Counted from the first letter of the stretch, positions 36,106-45,322 are shown. The stretch is DNA of 53,100 nt from Acidocella sp. 20-57-95 (GCA_002255575.1 NCAT01000016.1:1-53100), one strand, 5' to 3'. The notes: a model not told the origin generated them from the sequence alone. Numbers and translations are program-made.

Positions 36106-36132
36106 GTCATTGCCGCGCAGGCGGGAATGACG
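36106..36132. repeat. REP-like palindrome between dnaB and alr
   Basis: GTCATTGCCGCGCAGGCGGG continues to AATGACG, forming a near-perfect stem from GTCATT to AATGAC. It sits in the 93-base gap between dnaB and alr on the same strand, where it could stabilise or attenuate the shared transcript. Confidence 0.75.
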
Positions 36133-36160
36133 TGCTGGCCGATGGCTACAGTCTAGCAGC

Positions 36161-37252
36161 GTGACCTCACCTTCATCGCTGCACATCAACCTCGACGCCA
36201 TCGCACATAACTGGCTCAGCTTACGTGCCCGCCACACCGGCGAAACCGCCGCTGTTGTGAAAGCCAACGCCTACGGGCTGGGTGCCGCGTCCGTGGCGCC
36301 CAAACTTTTCGCCGCCGGCTGCCGCAACTTCTTCACCGCCCATCTGTCTGAGGCGATCGCCATTCGCCCGCTGATCGGCAATGCTAACCTGATGGTCCTG
36401 CATGGCATCCTGCCCGATGAGGCAGAGCTTTGCACCGCCCATAACATCACCCCCGTGCTCTCCTCCCTGCCGGGAATCGCGCTGTGGCAGGCGCACGCCA
36501 AACGTCTCGGCAAACCGCTTCCCGCCTTCCTGCAAGCTGATACCGGCATGTCCCGCCTCGGCCTATCGCCCGCCGAAACAGCCACGCTGCTGAATGACCG
36601 AACCCGGCTGGATGGCATCACCATCACCTATGTAATGACGCATTTAATGAACGCCGAAATTGCGGAGGCGCCCAGTAACGAGGTGCAATTTTCCCGCATT
36701 CTGGAATTCCAAAGCCACTTCCCCGGCGCCAAACTCAGCCTCGCCAACTCCTCCGGCCTGTTCCTGGACCCCAAATTCGCTTCCGACCTCGCCCGCCCCG
36801 GCGCTGCTTTGTACGGCATCAACCCCACGCCAGGCCGCCCTAACCCGCTCAAACCTGTGGTCACCCTGCACGGCAAAATCATCGCCATCCGTGAGATCGA
36901 GCCCGGCACGCAAGTTGGCTATAACGGCATCTGGACAGCCCAGCGCCCCAGCCGCATCGCCACCGTCGCAGTCGGCTACGCGGATGGCTATTTTCGCTGC
37001 CTCGGCAACCAATCCTTCGGGTATTTTGACGACCACCCCGCCCCCCTGGTAGGCCGGGTATCGATGGACCTCACCACCTTCGACATTACCGGCATCGAAA
37101 ACATCAATTTGGGCGATAGCCTGGAATTGATCGGTAAATATTGCACGCCGGATGATCTGGCCCTTGCTGCCAACACCAATGGCTACGAAATCCTCACCGC
37201 ATTGGGGCAACGCTATCAACGCCATTACACGGGGGCGGTCAGCAACGCATGA
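36161..37252 (+). CDS. alr: Alanine racemase
   Basis: The enzyme makes D-alanine for peptidoglycan. The 363-residue protein carries the PLP-lysine motif VVKANAYGLG (Lys34), the catalytic Tyr in QVGYNG (Tyr254), and the C-terminal domain motif GRVSMDLTTFDIT. The start is GTG (GTGACCTCACC); no in-frame ATG is suitable because the PLP motif must sit near residue 35. It overlaps mlaE by four bases. Confidence 0.94.
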   Translation: MTSPSSLHINLDAIAHNWLSLRARHTGETAAVVKANAYGLGAASVAPKLFAAGCRNFFTAHLSEAIAIRPLIGNANLMVLHGILPDEAELCTAHNITPVLSSLPGIALWQAHAKRLGKPLPAFLQADTGMSRLGLSPAETATLLNDRTRLDGITITYVMTHLMNAEIAEAPSNEVQFSRILEFQSHFPGAKLSLANSSGLFLDPKFASDLARPGAALYGINPTPGRPNPLKPVVTLHGKIIAIREIEPGTQVGYNGIWTAQRPSRIATVAVGYADGYFRCLGNQSFGYFDDHPAPLVGRVSMDLTTFDITGIENINLGDSLELIGKYCTPDDLALAANTNGYEILTALGQRYQRHYTGAVSNA

Positions 37253-38037
37253 AGGCTATTTTGAATGTCATCGGCCATATCGGCGCGGTGGTGCTGGACG
37301 CGCTCGGGCTGGTCGGGGAACTCGCCATTTTTGCCGGCACCGGCATCGGTGCCATTTTCCGCCCGCCTTTCTACCCGCGCCGGATTGGCGCAGCACTCAT
37401 GGAAATCGGCTTTTTCTCGCTCCCGGTTGTCTCACTCACCGCCTTGTTCACCGGCATGGTGCTGGCGTTGCAATCCTATACCGGCTTCTCGCGCTTCAAC
37501 GCTGAAAGTGCCATCGCCAGCGTGGTCATCCTCTCGGTTACCCGCGAGCTGGGGCCGGTGCTGGCCGGGCTGATGGTCTCCGGGCGCGCCGGGGCCGCGA
37601 TGGCGGCGGAGCTGGGCACCATGCGCGTGACCGACCAGATTGACGCGCTTTCCACCCTCTCGACCGAGCCGATGCAGTATCTCGTCGCCCCCCGCCTGCT
37701 GGCAGGCACCATCGCCATGCCGTTGTTGGTGGTGATCGCCGATATTCTGGGCGTGATGGGCGGGTTTCTGGTGGCGTGGCTGAAATTGGGGTTTAACCCC
37801 AACACCTACCTGATCAACAGCTTCACCAATTTGCGGGCGGAAGATGTCCTCTCCGGCCTGATCAAAGCGGCGGTGTTCGGCTTTGTTATCGCACTTATGG
37901 GTTGCTTCAACGGCTATCGTTCGAAAGGCGGGGCGCAAGGTGTAGGTGCGGCCACCACCTCGGCCGTGGTGTCAGCCTCGATCCTGATTCTGGCGCTTGA
38001 CTACATCCTCACCCAATTGCTGTTCACCGCGAAATGA
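37249..38037 (+). CDS. mlaE: MlaE-type ABC transporter permease
   Basis: The 262-residue membrane protein has the MlaE/YrbE signature ELGPVLAGLMVSGRAGAAMAAELGTM and the following VTDQIDALSTLSTEPMQYLVAPR. It has about five or six membrane segments. With an MlaF ATPase it forms the inner-membrane engine that moves phospholipids between membranes. Start and stop overlap alr and mlaF by four bases each. Confidence 0.93.
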   Translation: MKAILNVIGHIGAVVLDALGLVGELAIFAGTGIGAIFRPPFYPRRIGAALMEIGFFSLPVVSLTALFTGMVLALQSYTGFSRFNAESAIASVVILSVTRELGPVLAGLMVSGRAGAAMAAELGTMRVTDQIDALSTLSTEPMQYLVAPRLLAGTIAMPLLVVIADILGVMGGFLVAWLKLGFNPNTYLINSFTNLRAEDVLSGLIKAAVFGFVIALMGCFNGYRSKGGAQGVGAATTSAVVSASILILALDYILTQLLFTAK

Positions 38038-38816
38038 ACGCGCCAATGACCCAGCCAAAAATCCGCGTTCGGGGTTTGAAGAAATATTTCGGCGACAAAA
38101 AAGTGCTGGATGACGTGGATATCGACATTGTAGCTGGCACCGGTCTCGTTGTCATCGGCGGCTCTGGCTCCGGCAAATCGGTGCTGATCAAGTCCATCCT
38201 CGGCCTGGTCACGCCGGATTCTGGTGTTATTGAAATTGATGGGATCGATGTACTGAAGGCACCGCGCGCGCAGGCCCGCGCCTTGCGCGCCCAAATCGGC
38301 ATGTTGTTCCAAAACGGCGCCTTGTTTGATTCGCTCCCGGTATGGGAAAATGTCGCCTTCGGGCTGCTGGCCGAGAAGAAAATCAAACGCAGCCAAGCGC
38401 GTGCCAAAGCCATCGAATTCTTAGCGCAAGTTGGCCTCGCTGATAACGTCGCCAGCCTCTCGCCTGCCGAACTCTCGGGCGGGATGCAAAAACGCGTCGC
38501 CCTGGCGCGCGCCATCGCCTCCGCCCCCGCCATCATGTTCTTTGATGAACCAACCACTGGCCTTGACCCGATCATGGGGGCGGTCATCGACGAGCTGATC
38601 GTCGATTGCGTCAAACGCCTGGGCTCCACCTCCATCGCCATCACCCACGACATGGCCAGCGCTGTGCGCATCGGCGATACCGCCGCCATGCTCTACGAAG
38701 GCAAAATCACCTGGACCGGCAAAGCCAGCGACCTGCTGACCAGCGCCAATCCGGTGGTGGACCAATTCACCCATGGCCGCGCCGAAGGCCCCATTAAAAT
38801 GGCCTTGCGGCGGTGA
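38034..38816 (+). CDS. mlaF: MlaF-type ABC transporter ATP-binding protein
   Basis: The 260-residue ATPase has Walker A GGSGSGKS (42-49), the Q-loop MLFQNGALFDSLPVWENVAFG, the signature LSGGMQKRVALARAI, Walker B IMFFDEPTTGLDP and the H-loop THDMASAV. It is the partner of MlaE. The MCE-domain subunit MlaD, often the next gene, is not present; a convergent protease gene follows instead, so MlaD must be encoded elsewhere if it is used. Confidence 0.93.
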   Translation: MNAPMTQPKIRVRGLKKYFGDKKVLDDVDIDIVAGTGLVVIGGSGSGKSVLIKSILGLVTPDSGVIEIDGIDVLKAPRAQARALRAQIGMLFQNGALFDSLPVWENVAFGLLAEKKIKRSQARAKAIEFLAQVGLADNVASLSPAELSGGMQKRVALARAIASAPAIMFFDEPTTGLDPIMGAVIDELIVDCVKRLGSTSIAITHDMASAVRIGDTAAMLYEGKITWTGKASDLLTSANPVVDQFTHGRAEGPIKMALRR

Positions 38817-38824
38817 AACAGGCA

Positions 38825-38851
38825 GGGCCAGGGAGCATTGCCCCCTGGCCC
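38825..38851. terminator. Possible hairpin terminator between convergent mlaF and the protease gene
   Basis: GGGCCAGGG and CCCTGGCCC pair as a nine-base stem around a loop of about nine bases (AGCATTGCC). No T-run follows on either strand, so factor-independent termination is uncertain. Its position between two convergent stops favours a role in ending transcription. Confidence 0.5.
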
Positions 38852-38883
38852 TAACTGCTGGCCGGTATACCGCCGGTCGCGGA

Positions 38884-40458
38884 TTAGCCTTGGTTTGGCG
38901 TTGCTTTCCCGAGGCCGATGCCCACGAACAGGGCTTGGCCCTGCCGGATAATGCGCAACGCCACCGCCGGCGCACCAGACTTCTTGGCAGCTTCAATCGC
39001 CGAGACGGCGTTGTCTGGGTTGGTAACATCGGTAGGGCCAACGCCGACCAGCACATCACCGGGTTGGATACCGGCTAGGTCAGCGGCAGAGTTGGGCTTC
39101 ACCTTCACGATCACCGCGCCAGTGGTCGAATCCGGCAGGTTAAGCTGGCTACGGGCATCCGGCGTCATGGGCGCCAGGGTAAGGCCCAGGCCGGACTGGT
39201 TGTGAACCGCCGGGGTTTGGTCACCACTGGCGCTGCCTTTCTGGAAGGCGGCGTCTGGGTTGGCCGGCATGGTCGCCACCGCCACTGACAGCGTGTTGGT
39301 TTTACCGCCACGAATATATGAAATGCTGGTATCGTGGCCAGGATCAACATTGGCGATATCAGCCGCAAGGTCGCTCGGGTTGGTGACCACAGAACCATTA
39401 ACGGCCGTAATCACGTCACCGGGCTTCAGCCCCGCGCGGAAGGCCGGGCTGCCAGGTGAGATGGCGGCAACCAGCGCGCCGTCAGTGGCGGGCGCCTCGG
39501 TCGGCAGGCCCATGGCTTGCGCCATTTGCGGCGAGATTTGCTGGGCTTCAACGCCCAGATAGCCGCGCACCACCTTACCGCCTGAAACCAACTGGTCCAC
39601 CACACGCTTGACCATGTCAGACGGGATCGCAAAGCCAATACCCACAGACCCGCCGGAGGGGGAGAGGATGGCGGTGTTCACGCCAATCACGTCGCCCTGC
39701 TGGTTAAATAGCGGTCCACCAGAATTACCCTCGTTAATCGGCGCATCGACCTGGATGAATTTGTCATACGGGCCATCCCCGATATCGCGCCCCAAAGCCG
39801 AGACGATACCCGCCGTCACAGTGCCGCCAAGGCCAAACGGGTTGCCAAGTGCCACCACCCATTGGCCGGGCTCCACATTGGCAGAGCTGCCGATATCAAC
39901 ATAAGGCAGCGGGTGCCCGGCATTGATTTTCAACACCGCAAGATCGGTGCGGGCATCGGTCCCCAGAACCTTGGCGGGATAGGTGGACCCATTGGAGAGC
40001 GTGACATTGACGGTCTTGGCGTCTTTCACCACGTGGTTGTTGGTCACCACAATGCCGGTGGAGTTGATGATAAAGCCGGAGCCTTTGGCTTCAACCACCT
40101 GCTGCTGGTGCGGTATGACCTGCAAGCCAAACGGAAAGCCGGGCGGAAAGCCAGGGATGTTCGGCAAATTCGGCATGGCGTCATTACCGCCATCCTGGCT
40201 GCCATCGCCACCGACATTATCAGCGGCTTGATCAAGCTTCAGATGGACATCAATCGAGACCACCGCCGGCGTGACTTTTTTGACGAGGTTCGAGAAATCC
40301 GCCACCGGCGTGCTGTTCTGCTGCACCGCCACTGAGGCGTCGAGCCCTGGGTTAGGATCGGCGGCAGAAGCGCGGGATATGGTGACACCGCCGAGCGCGG
40401 TCGCACCCAAAAGTAGTATACCAACCGCGACATTACGCTGAGTTTTCGTACGCATCAT
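38884..40458 (-). CDS. Periplasmic Do-like serine protease (DegP/DegQ/MucD type)
   Basis: The 524-residue precursor has an N-terminal membrane-spanning signal (AVGILLLGATALGGVTI) and a trypsin-like domain with His142 (NNHVV), Asp172 (RTDLAVL) and Ser246 (GNSGGPLFN). Two PDZ domains follow (about 290-385 and 425-515; FRAGLKPGDVITAVNG and DLAGIQPGDVLVGVG). A Pro/Gly-rich segment (IPGFPPGFPFG) precedes the catalytic domain. It degrades or refolds misfolded envelope proteins. The second methionine (ATGATG) is an equally good start. Confidence 0.92.
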   Translation of the reverse strand: MMRTKTQRNVAVGILLLGATALGGVTISRASAADPNPGLDASVAVQQNSTPVADFSNLVKKVTPAVVSIDVHLKLDQAADNVGGDGSQDGGNDAMPNLPNIPGFPPGFPFGLQVIPHQQQVVEAKGSGFIINSTGIVVTNNHVVKDAKTVNVTLSNGSTYPAKVLGTDARTDLAVLKINAGHPLPYVDIGSSANVEPGQWVVALGNPFGLGGTVTAGIVSALGRDIGDGPYDKFIQVDAPINEGNSGGPLFNQQGDVIGVNTAILSPSGGSVGIGFAIPSDMVKRVVDQLVSGGKVVRGYLGVEAQQISPQMAQAMGLPTEAPATDGALVAAISPGSPAFRAGLKPGDVITAVNGSVVTNPSDLAADIANVDPGHDTSISYIRGGKTNTLSVAVATMPANPDAAFQKGSASGDQTPAVHNQSGLGLTLAPMTPDARSQLNLPDSTTGAVIVKVKPNSAADLAGIQPGDVLVGVGPTDVTNPDNAVSAIEAAKKSGAPAVALRIIRQGQALFVGIGLGKATPNQG

Positions 40459-40863
40459 TCACCCGTTTCCTTGCAAAATTCCAATATGACATCCGAGACG
40501 AACGGCTCGTTAAGTCGTTGCTCAACCGCTACATACCGCACCCAAACTATACCCCAATAAGGACAGTTCATGAAAGAGTTGTTACCCGAAAACCACACGC
40601 AAGGGAAATCGTGTATTATTTACAAATTGTCACACTGCCCTTTTTTTGGGCGCATCGTGCGTTGTGCGTTGCGCATTACGCAATTGGCGATGGGGCCAGC
40701 CTATTGCAACGCTGAAGCTGCCGACTCACACACACGTCATAAGCGGCAATGCGCGCATCGGCGCGCTTGGTGGCTTACGCGCTTGGCGGCCTAACGGGCG
40801 GCGCGCACAGGCCACGCATAACAACCAAGCGGCGGCCGAGCAGCGGCCATGATTATTTCGCAA
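40459..40863. other. Intergenic region upstream of the protease gene
   Basis: About 400 bases lie between the minus-strand protease and HAD genes. The half next to the protease is AT-rich and should contain its promoter: on the minus strand TATAGT (about 40550) is preceded 18 bases earlier by TTTCAT, and AAGGAAA provides a ribosome site. The other half is GC-rich with short repeated GCGC and GCGGC runs. No reading frame on either strand looks coding. Confidence 0.4.
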
Positions 40864-41697
40864 TTACCAATGAAACGCTGCCAGAATCGCGACCGGCGCA
40901 ATCCCGGCCTGTGCCGCTGCCTGCGGTGCCTCCTCAGCTTTCAACGCATGAATGCCTGACAATACCCAACAAGCATCAAGCCCCGCCGCTTTGGCACCCG
41001 CCATATCAGTGCGCAAACTATCACCCACCACCAAGGTGCGCTCCCGCGTTGTGCCCAGCAGGGCCAGTGTGGGCAGGTAAATCGCCGCATCTGGCTTGCC
41101 ACGCTGCACCACGTCCCCACCGCGCGCCGCATACCATTGCGCCAACAGCCCCGCGCAAATAATCCGTTTGCCATCCCGGATCACTTCCAAATCCGGGTTC
41201 GCACAAATCATCGGGATTTTGGCATCGAGCCCGGCCTGCAAAGCCGGTTCATACACGCTCGGGTCATCGGGTCCCAAATAATCATCTGGCCCGGTATTTA
41301 AAATAAAATCTGCCTCAGCCGGTGTCGCCACCTCAAAATATGGTAGTTCTCTGAAAATGTCGCGGTCACGCGCTGGCCCTAAATGGTAAAGCCTGTTGCC
41401 CAGCCTCGCAAAATCATGTTCATTGCGGTCCCGCATCGCCATGTACACAGCTTCGCCGCTGGACATGATGCCGGTATATAAATCCGCGCCAATCCCCATT
41501 GCGGTGAGTGCTCGCGCTACACCCGCAGCACGGCGCGGCGCATTGGTAAGAAACACCACTTTCTTGCCCGCATCCCGTAAGGCGGTCAGGCATTCAATCA
41601 CACCCGGATACGGCTTGATGCCATCATGCACCACGCCCCACAGGTCAACAATCAATCCATCATATTGGCCTGCTAGTTCTGCAATTCCGCTCAACAC
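40864..41697 (-). CDS. HAD superfamily class IIA hydrolase (TIGR01459-like)
   Basis: The 277-residue protein shows the alphaproteobacterial HAD-IIA pattern: nucleophile motif IVDLWGVVHDG (16-26), motif II FLTNAPRR, a large alpha/beta cap (about 80-180), GKPDAAIY with the motif III Lys, and the acidic motif VVGDSLRTDMAGAKAAGL. The second Asp of the usual DxD motif is Trp, which is normal for this subgroup. It is probably a phosphatase for a small phosphorylated metabolite. It overlaps pyrD by seven bases. Confidence 0.88.
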   Translation of the reverse strand: MLSGIAELAGQYDGLIVDLWGVVHDGIKPYPGVIECLTALRDAGKKVVFLTNAPRRAAGVARALTAMGIGADLYTGIMSSGEAVYMAMRDRNEHDFARLGNRLYHLGPARDRDIFRELPYFEVATPAEADFILNTGPDDYLGPDDPSVYEPALQAGLDAKIPMICANPDLEVIRDGKRIICAGLLAQWYAARGGDVVQRGKPDAAIYLPTLALLGTTRERTLVVGDSLRTDMAGAKAAGLDACWVLSGIHALKAEEAPQAAAQAGIAPVAILAAFHW

Positions 41698-42725
41698 CCG
41701 GCTCCAATCGCCTCAGTCACATTTTTAAATCCACGCGCGCGCAGCAATTTCGCCAGGCCCGTTTTTAGGTGCGGCACCAGCGCCGGGCCCGCATACGCAA
41801 AGCCGGTATAAAGCTGCACCAAGCTGGCACCCGCCAAAATTTTCGCCAACGCATCCTCAGCCGAAAATACCCCGCCCACGCCGATCAGCATCAACCGCCC
41901 TGCCGATAATTTATAAGCCTGCGCCAGCATCTTTGTAGACATCTCGAATAATGGCCGGCCCGAAAGCCCGCCTGCTTGCGCCTTATTCGCACTGCGCAAA
42001 TCAACTGGCCGGGTGATGGTGGTGTTGGAAATGATCAGCCCCGCCACCCGCCGTGCCGCACAAACGTCAATCACTGAAGCCAGACCGTCTTGCGCCAAAT
42101 CCGGCGCAATTTTCACAAAAATCGGTTTGTCCGTGGAAATCCCGTCAAGAATTCCAACCAGCCGGTCCTCGCTCTGCAAATCGCGCAAATTCGGCGTGTT
42201 GGGCGAGGAGATGTTGATGGTGATGTAATCTGCCAGCGGCGAAACCGCTTTTACCAAAGCCGGGTAATCCCGCTCCGGGTCAGCGCCTTCCTTATTGATG
42301 CCAACATTCGCCCCCACCGCCACCAGCGTTCGCTCGGCCCGCTGCAGGTTGCGCAAATACGCATCCAGCCCGCCATTATTAAACCCCATGCGGTTGATCA
42401 CCGCCTGGTCTTCTTGCAGCCTGAACAAACGCGGTTTCGGGTTGCCTGCTTGCGGCCTGGGCGTCACCGTGCCGGCCTCGACAAAGCCAAACCCCAGCCG
42501 CCCGAGTGCGGTCACTGCCACCGCATCCTTATCAAACCCCGCCGCCAGGCCGATCGGGTTGCGCAAACGCCGGCCAAAGGCCGCAATCGCCAAAATTTCG
42601 TCATCGGGCGCGCGATCCTGCCCGGCCAAACCCATCGCCAGCGCGTGCAGCGATAATTTATGCGCCTGTTCAGCATCGAGCAGCCGCATCAGCGGCATCA
42701 GCGCGGAAGCAAACTGCGGCGTCAT
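41691..42725 (-). CDS. pyrD: Dihydroorotate dehydrogenase (quinone), class 2
   Basis: PyrD oxidises dihydroorotate to orotate at the inner membrane and passes electrons to quinone. The 344-residue protein has the class 2 N-terminal helix (MPLMRLLDAEQAHKLSLHAL), the FMN-binding NPIGLAAGFDKDA, the NRMGFNNGG motif and the catalytic Ser in ITINISSPNTPNLR. The FMN phosphate motif IGVGGVFSAEDALAKILAGA and ALVQLYTGF-like sequence follow. It overlaps its neighbours on both sides by four to seven bases. Confidence 0.95.
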   Translation of the reverse strand: MTPQFASALMPLMRLLDAEQAHKLSLHALAMGLAGQDRAPDDEILAIAAFGRRLRNPIGLAAGFDKDAVAVTALGRLGFGFVEAGTVTPRPQAGNPKPRLFRLQEDQAVINRMGFNNGGLDAYLRNLQRAERTLVAVGANVGINKEGADPERDYPALVKAVSPLADYITINISSPNTPNLRDLQSEDRLVGILDGISTDKPIFVKIAPDLAQDGLASVIDVCAARRVAGLIISNTTITRPVDLRSANKAQAGGLSGRPLFEMSTKMLAQAYKLSAGRLMLIGVGGVFSAEDALAKILAGASLVQLYTGFAYAGPALVPHLKTGLAKLLRARGFKNVTEAIGAGC

Positions 42726-43132
42726 TTCACATAAACGAGGATATTCTGCTCAGTGCCCGCCGTGGCGGCGGTCAGGCTAACCTTGTCCGGCGCCACGCCA
42801 TCCGCGATGATCGCGCGCGCCACCGCGGCGGCTGTGCTGGAAGACCCCGCCAGCATGGCCGCTGCCGCATCCGGCGAACCGGCGGGCGCGGTGGCCTGCA
42901 CGTCAAACGCCGCGCTCGGCTTAATCGCCAAAGCTTGCTTCACCGCATCAGCCACCGGCCCGGCAAAATCGCTGGTCCCTGGCAGAATTGTCACCAACGG
43001 TACCCGGCCCGCAAACGCCTTGGTGGCGTTCATGTTGGCGCTGTCCGCCGCGACCGGGTCGGGTGCAAAAATGGACCGCCCCGGCAAGGAACACGCGGCA
43101 AGCAAAACCGGCAAAATAAGGACATATCGCAT
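42722..43132 (-). CDS. Hypothetical lipoprotein upstream of pyrD
   Basis: The 136-residue protein has a lipoprotein signal peptide with lipobox LLAAC (MRYVLILPVLLAACSLPG). The mature part is Ala-rich with segments VPLVTILPGTSDFAGPVADAVKQAL and SSTAAAVARAIIADGVAPDKVSL. The spacing suggests a small alpha/beta fold, and the tail ends TEQNILVYVK. No family is recognised. It is the first gene of a lipoprotein-pyrD-HAD unit, with a four-base overlap into pyrD. Confidence 0.75.
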   Translation of the reverse strand: MRYVLILPVLLAACSLPGRSIFAPDPVAADSANMNATKAFAGRVPLVTILPGTSDFAGPVADAVKQALAIKPSAAFDVQATAPAGSPDAAAAMLAGSSSTAAAVARAIIADGVAPDKVSLTAATAGTEQNILVYVK

Positions 43133-43241
43133 AAACCCCGTTTAGAGCCTGCCCGGCCACAAGCCAACAGGGGGGTGTCAGCCGGCGCGATCAAGGCTAG
43201 ATAGCGCCATAATATACTGTGTTCACCATCTGGGGTTATTG

Positions 43242-44003
43242 ATGTCGCAAAAGACCATTCTCATTACCGGCGCCACCGCCGGGTTCGGTGCCGCCTTCGC
43301 CCGCCGTTTCATTAAGGATGGCCACCGCGTCATCGCCACCGGCCGCCGGGCAGAACGGCTGGACACGTTGGCGCAAGAGCTTGGGCAGAATTTGCTTACC
43401 TTCGCTCTTGATGTCACTGATCCCGCCGCTGTCGCCAATCTTCTGACCAGCCTGCCGGAGGACTGGCGGCATATTGATGTGCTGATCAATAATGCTGGTC
43501 TGGCCCTGGGCCTCTGCCCCGCCTGGGAGGCTGACCTCGCACAATGGGATACCATGATCGCAACCAACATCTCCGGTCTGGTGCATATGACCCGCGCCAT
43601 CCTGCCCGGCATGGTCGCCCGCAATGACGGTATCATTATCAATATCGGGTCGGTCGCGGGCAGCTACGCCTATCCGGGCGGCCATGTTTACGGCGCCACC
43701 AAGGCGTTTGTGGAGCAGTTTTCGCTCAATTTACGCTCTGACCTCGCGGGCAAAAATGTGCGTGTCACCAACATCGAACCCGGCCTGACCGGGGGCTCGG
43801 AATTTTCAAAAGTCCGCTTCGGCGGGGACGAACAGCGCGCAGCGGCAGTTTACGCGGGCATCCATGCCCTCGGCCCGGAGGATATTGCCGAGGCCGCCGC
43901 CTGGCTGGTCAGCCTGCCGCCGCATATGAACATCAACCAGCTTGAGATGATGCCCACCTGCCAAGCCTGCGGGCCAACCTTGGTGAAACCCAATAAAACT
44001 TGA
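43242..44003 (+). CDS. SDR, YdfG-like 3-hydroxy acid dehydrogenase
   Basis: The 253-residue protein has the cofactor motif TGATAGFGAAFAR, an Arg-rich TGRRAERL that suggests NADP, NNAGLALG, the catalytic Ser in NIGSVAGSYAYPG and YGATKAF as YxxxK. The stretch RVTNIEPGLTGGSEFSKVRF and the C-terminal HMNINQLEMMPTCQ match YdfG-type enzymes, which act on serine, L-allo-threonine and malonic semialdehyde. ATG 43242 was chosen over a TTG one codon upstream. TAATAT at about 43211 may be its -10 element. Confidence 0.85.
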   Translation: MSQKTILITGATAGFGAAFARRFIKDGHRVIATGRRAERLDTLAQELGQNLLTFALDVTDPAAVANLLTSLPEDWRHIDVLINNAGLALGLCPAWEADLAQWDTMIATNISGLVHMTRAILPGMVARNDGIIINIGSVAGSYAYPGGHVYGATKAFVEQFSLNLRSDLAGKNVRVTNIEPGLTGGSEFSKVRFGGDEQRAAAVYAGIHALGPEDIAEAAAWLVSLPPHMNINQLEMMPTCQACGPTLVKPNKT

Positions 44004-44038
44004 TTGGCAATGGCGGTGTCAGTCTCTACATTAAGCTT

Positions 44039-44662
44039 ATGAACGATGCGCTTGATGAGAAGCTGATCACCGCCGCCTTTTCCTTAGGGGCGGAAAAAGG
44101 CTGGAACCACGTCTCGGTCGCCGCCGCCGCCCGCGCCGCCGGGCTCAATTTGCCAGACGCCCGCGAGGCTTTTTCCGGCTGCCGGCCGATTTTAAAGCGC
44201 TTCGGCCAATTGGCCGATTCCTATGCGCTGACCGGCGCGCTCACCGAAGGCACCGTGAAAGACCGGCTGTTCGATATTCTGCTGCGCCGCTTTGATTACT
44301 TACAAATGCACCGGGGCGGCGTGATCGCCCTTCTGCGCAGCTTGCCGCTGCAACCCGGCCTCGCCCCCTGGCTGGCCATGGAAAGCTTGGTCTCGATGGG
44401 CTGGATGCTGGAAGGGGCCGGCGTCTCCTCAACCGGCTTGCGCGGCGAGATCCGCAAGCGCGGTCTGGCCGCTGTCTGGGGCTGGGGCATGCGGGCTTGG
44501 CTGCAGGATGACACCACAGATTTATCTGCCACAATGGCGGCTGTTGATGTAGCACTATCGCGCGCCGACCAGATTGCCGGCCGTTTCAGTGGTGATGCGC
44601 CAGCGCCCGAGGCCAACCAGAATATGGCGGAGCCTGAATTACCGCTTGAGACACCAGACTAA
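44039..44662 (+). CDS. TetR/COQ9-like helical protein, probable transcriptional regulator
   Basis: The ATG at 44039 gives 207 residues. The N-terminus resembles a TetR helix-turn-helix (DEKLITAAFSLGAEKGWNHVSVAAAARAAGLNLPDAREAF), followed by an all-helical C-terminal domain (RLFDILLRRFDYLQMHRGGV). COQ9 proteins have the same overall fold, and their gene lies 0.7 kb away, so a COQ9-like role is an alternative. The acidic Pro/Glu-rich tail (APEANQNMAEPELPLETPD) looks disordered. Its position between an SDR and a phasin could mean control of PHA-related genes, but that is inference. Confidence 0.72.
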   Translation: MNDALDEKLITAAFSLGAEKGWNHVSVAAAARAAGLNLPDAREAFSGCRPILKRFGQLADSYALTGALTEGTVKDRLFDILLRRFDYLQMHRGGVIALLRSLPLQPGLAPWLAMESLVSMGWMLEGAGVSSTGLRGEIRKRGLAAVWGWGMRAWLQDDTTDLSATMAAVDVALSRADQIAGRFSGDAPAPEANQNMAEPELPLETPD

Positions 44663-44707
44663 TATCACGCCAGACTTGCTGCCCCACCAATAAGAAGGAT
44701 ACGTTTT

Positions 44708-45172
44708 ATGGCCGAAAAGAAAACCCCCACGGCTGAGCAGACCAAAACAAGCCTGCCCGGCTTCATCGCAGACTTCGATGTCGCCAAATTATTCAAGGAC
44801 ATGAAAGTGCCGCCGATGCCGGATATGGAAGCGGTGATGGGCGCCCATAAGCGCAATTTGGAAGCGCTGTCTGATGCTAACCGCGTCGCCCTGGAAGGCG
44901 CGCAGGCCGTCGCCCGCCGCCATATGGAAATTATGCAATCTACAATGGCTGGCCTCACCGAGACGCTGAAAGGCATGTCCGTCACCGAAAAACCGGCTGA
45001 CCGTGCTGCCAAACAAGCAGAACTCCTCAAGCAAGCCTATGAGAACGCCGTCTCCAACACCCGCGAGCTTGGCGATCTCATCCAGAAATCCAACACCGAG
45101 GCGATGCAAAAACTCAATCATCGTTTTGCCGAGGCGATGAATGAGATGAAGGAACTTTTCAAGAAGGCGTAA
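44708..45172 (+). CDS. Phasin family protein
   Basis: The 154-residue protein has the phasin pattern: N-terminal LPGFIADFDVAKLFKDMKVP and DMEAVMGAHKRNLEALSDAN, then a long amphipathic helix (ALEGAQAVARRHMEIMQST) and a C-terminal helix ending MNEMKELFKKA. Phasins coat polyhydroxyalkanoate granules. It is rich in Ala, Lys, Glu and Met and probably forms coiled-coil oligomers. No PHA synthase lies in the window. Confidence 0.88.
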   Translation: MAEKKTPTAEQTKTSLPGFIADFDVAKLFKDMKVPPMPDMEAVMGAHKRNLEALSDANRVALEGAQAVARRHMEIMQSTMAGLTETLKGMSVTEKPADRAAKQAELLKQAYENAVSNTRELGDLIQKSNTEAMQKLNHRFAEAMNEMKELFKKA

Positions 45173-45201
45173 GCGGCAGCCCTGAACCGTAGCGCCAAAT
45201 C

Positions 45202-45271
45202 GTCATTCCTGCGCAGGCGGGGATCGTCTCAAGCGACGATGCAAGAGGATGCTCGCCTCCGCGAGCATGAC
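45202..45271. repeat. Pair of inverted REP-like palindromes
   Basis: Two copies of the REP-like family occur in opposite orientation between the phasin and coq9 genes: 45202-45228 (GTCATTCCTGCGCAGGCGGG) and 45245-45271 (inverse, core GCTCGCCTCCGCGAGC). A CATGACG fragment occurs again shortly afterwards. The arrangement is like that at 18084-18148 and sits between convergent genes, so it may also stop transcription. Confidence 0.7.
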
Positions 45272-45322
45272 GATCAGGGGCGGGCATGACGCTCGGGGCG
45301 CGGGCATAACGGACGTGGAATT

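Noticed and set aside
38034..38816. Possible LptB ATPase for the LptFG exporter
   Set aside because: The gene directly follows an MlaE permease with a four-base overlap, and its sequence fits MlaF; LptB is not in this window.
40518..40852. Three short plus-strand frames upstream of the protease gene
   Set aside because: They overlap each other in different frames, have no ribosome sites and cover a region that must hold the protease promoter.
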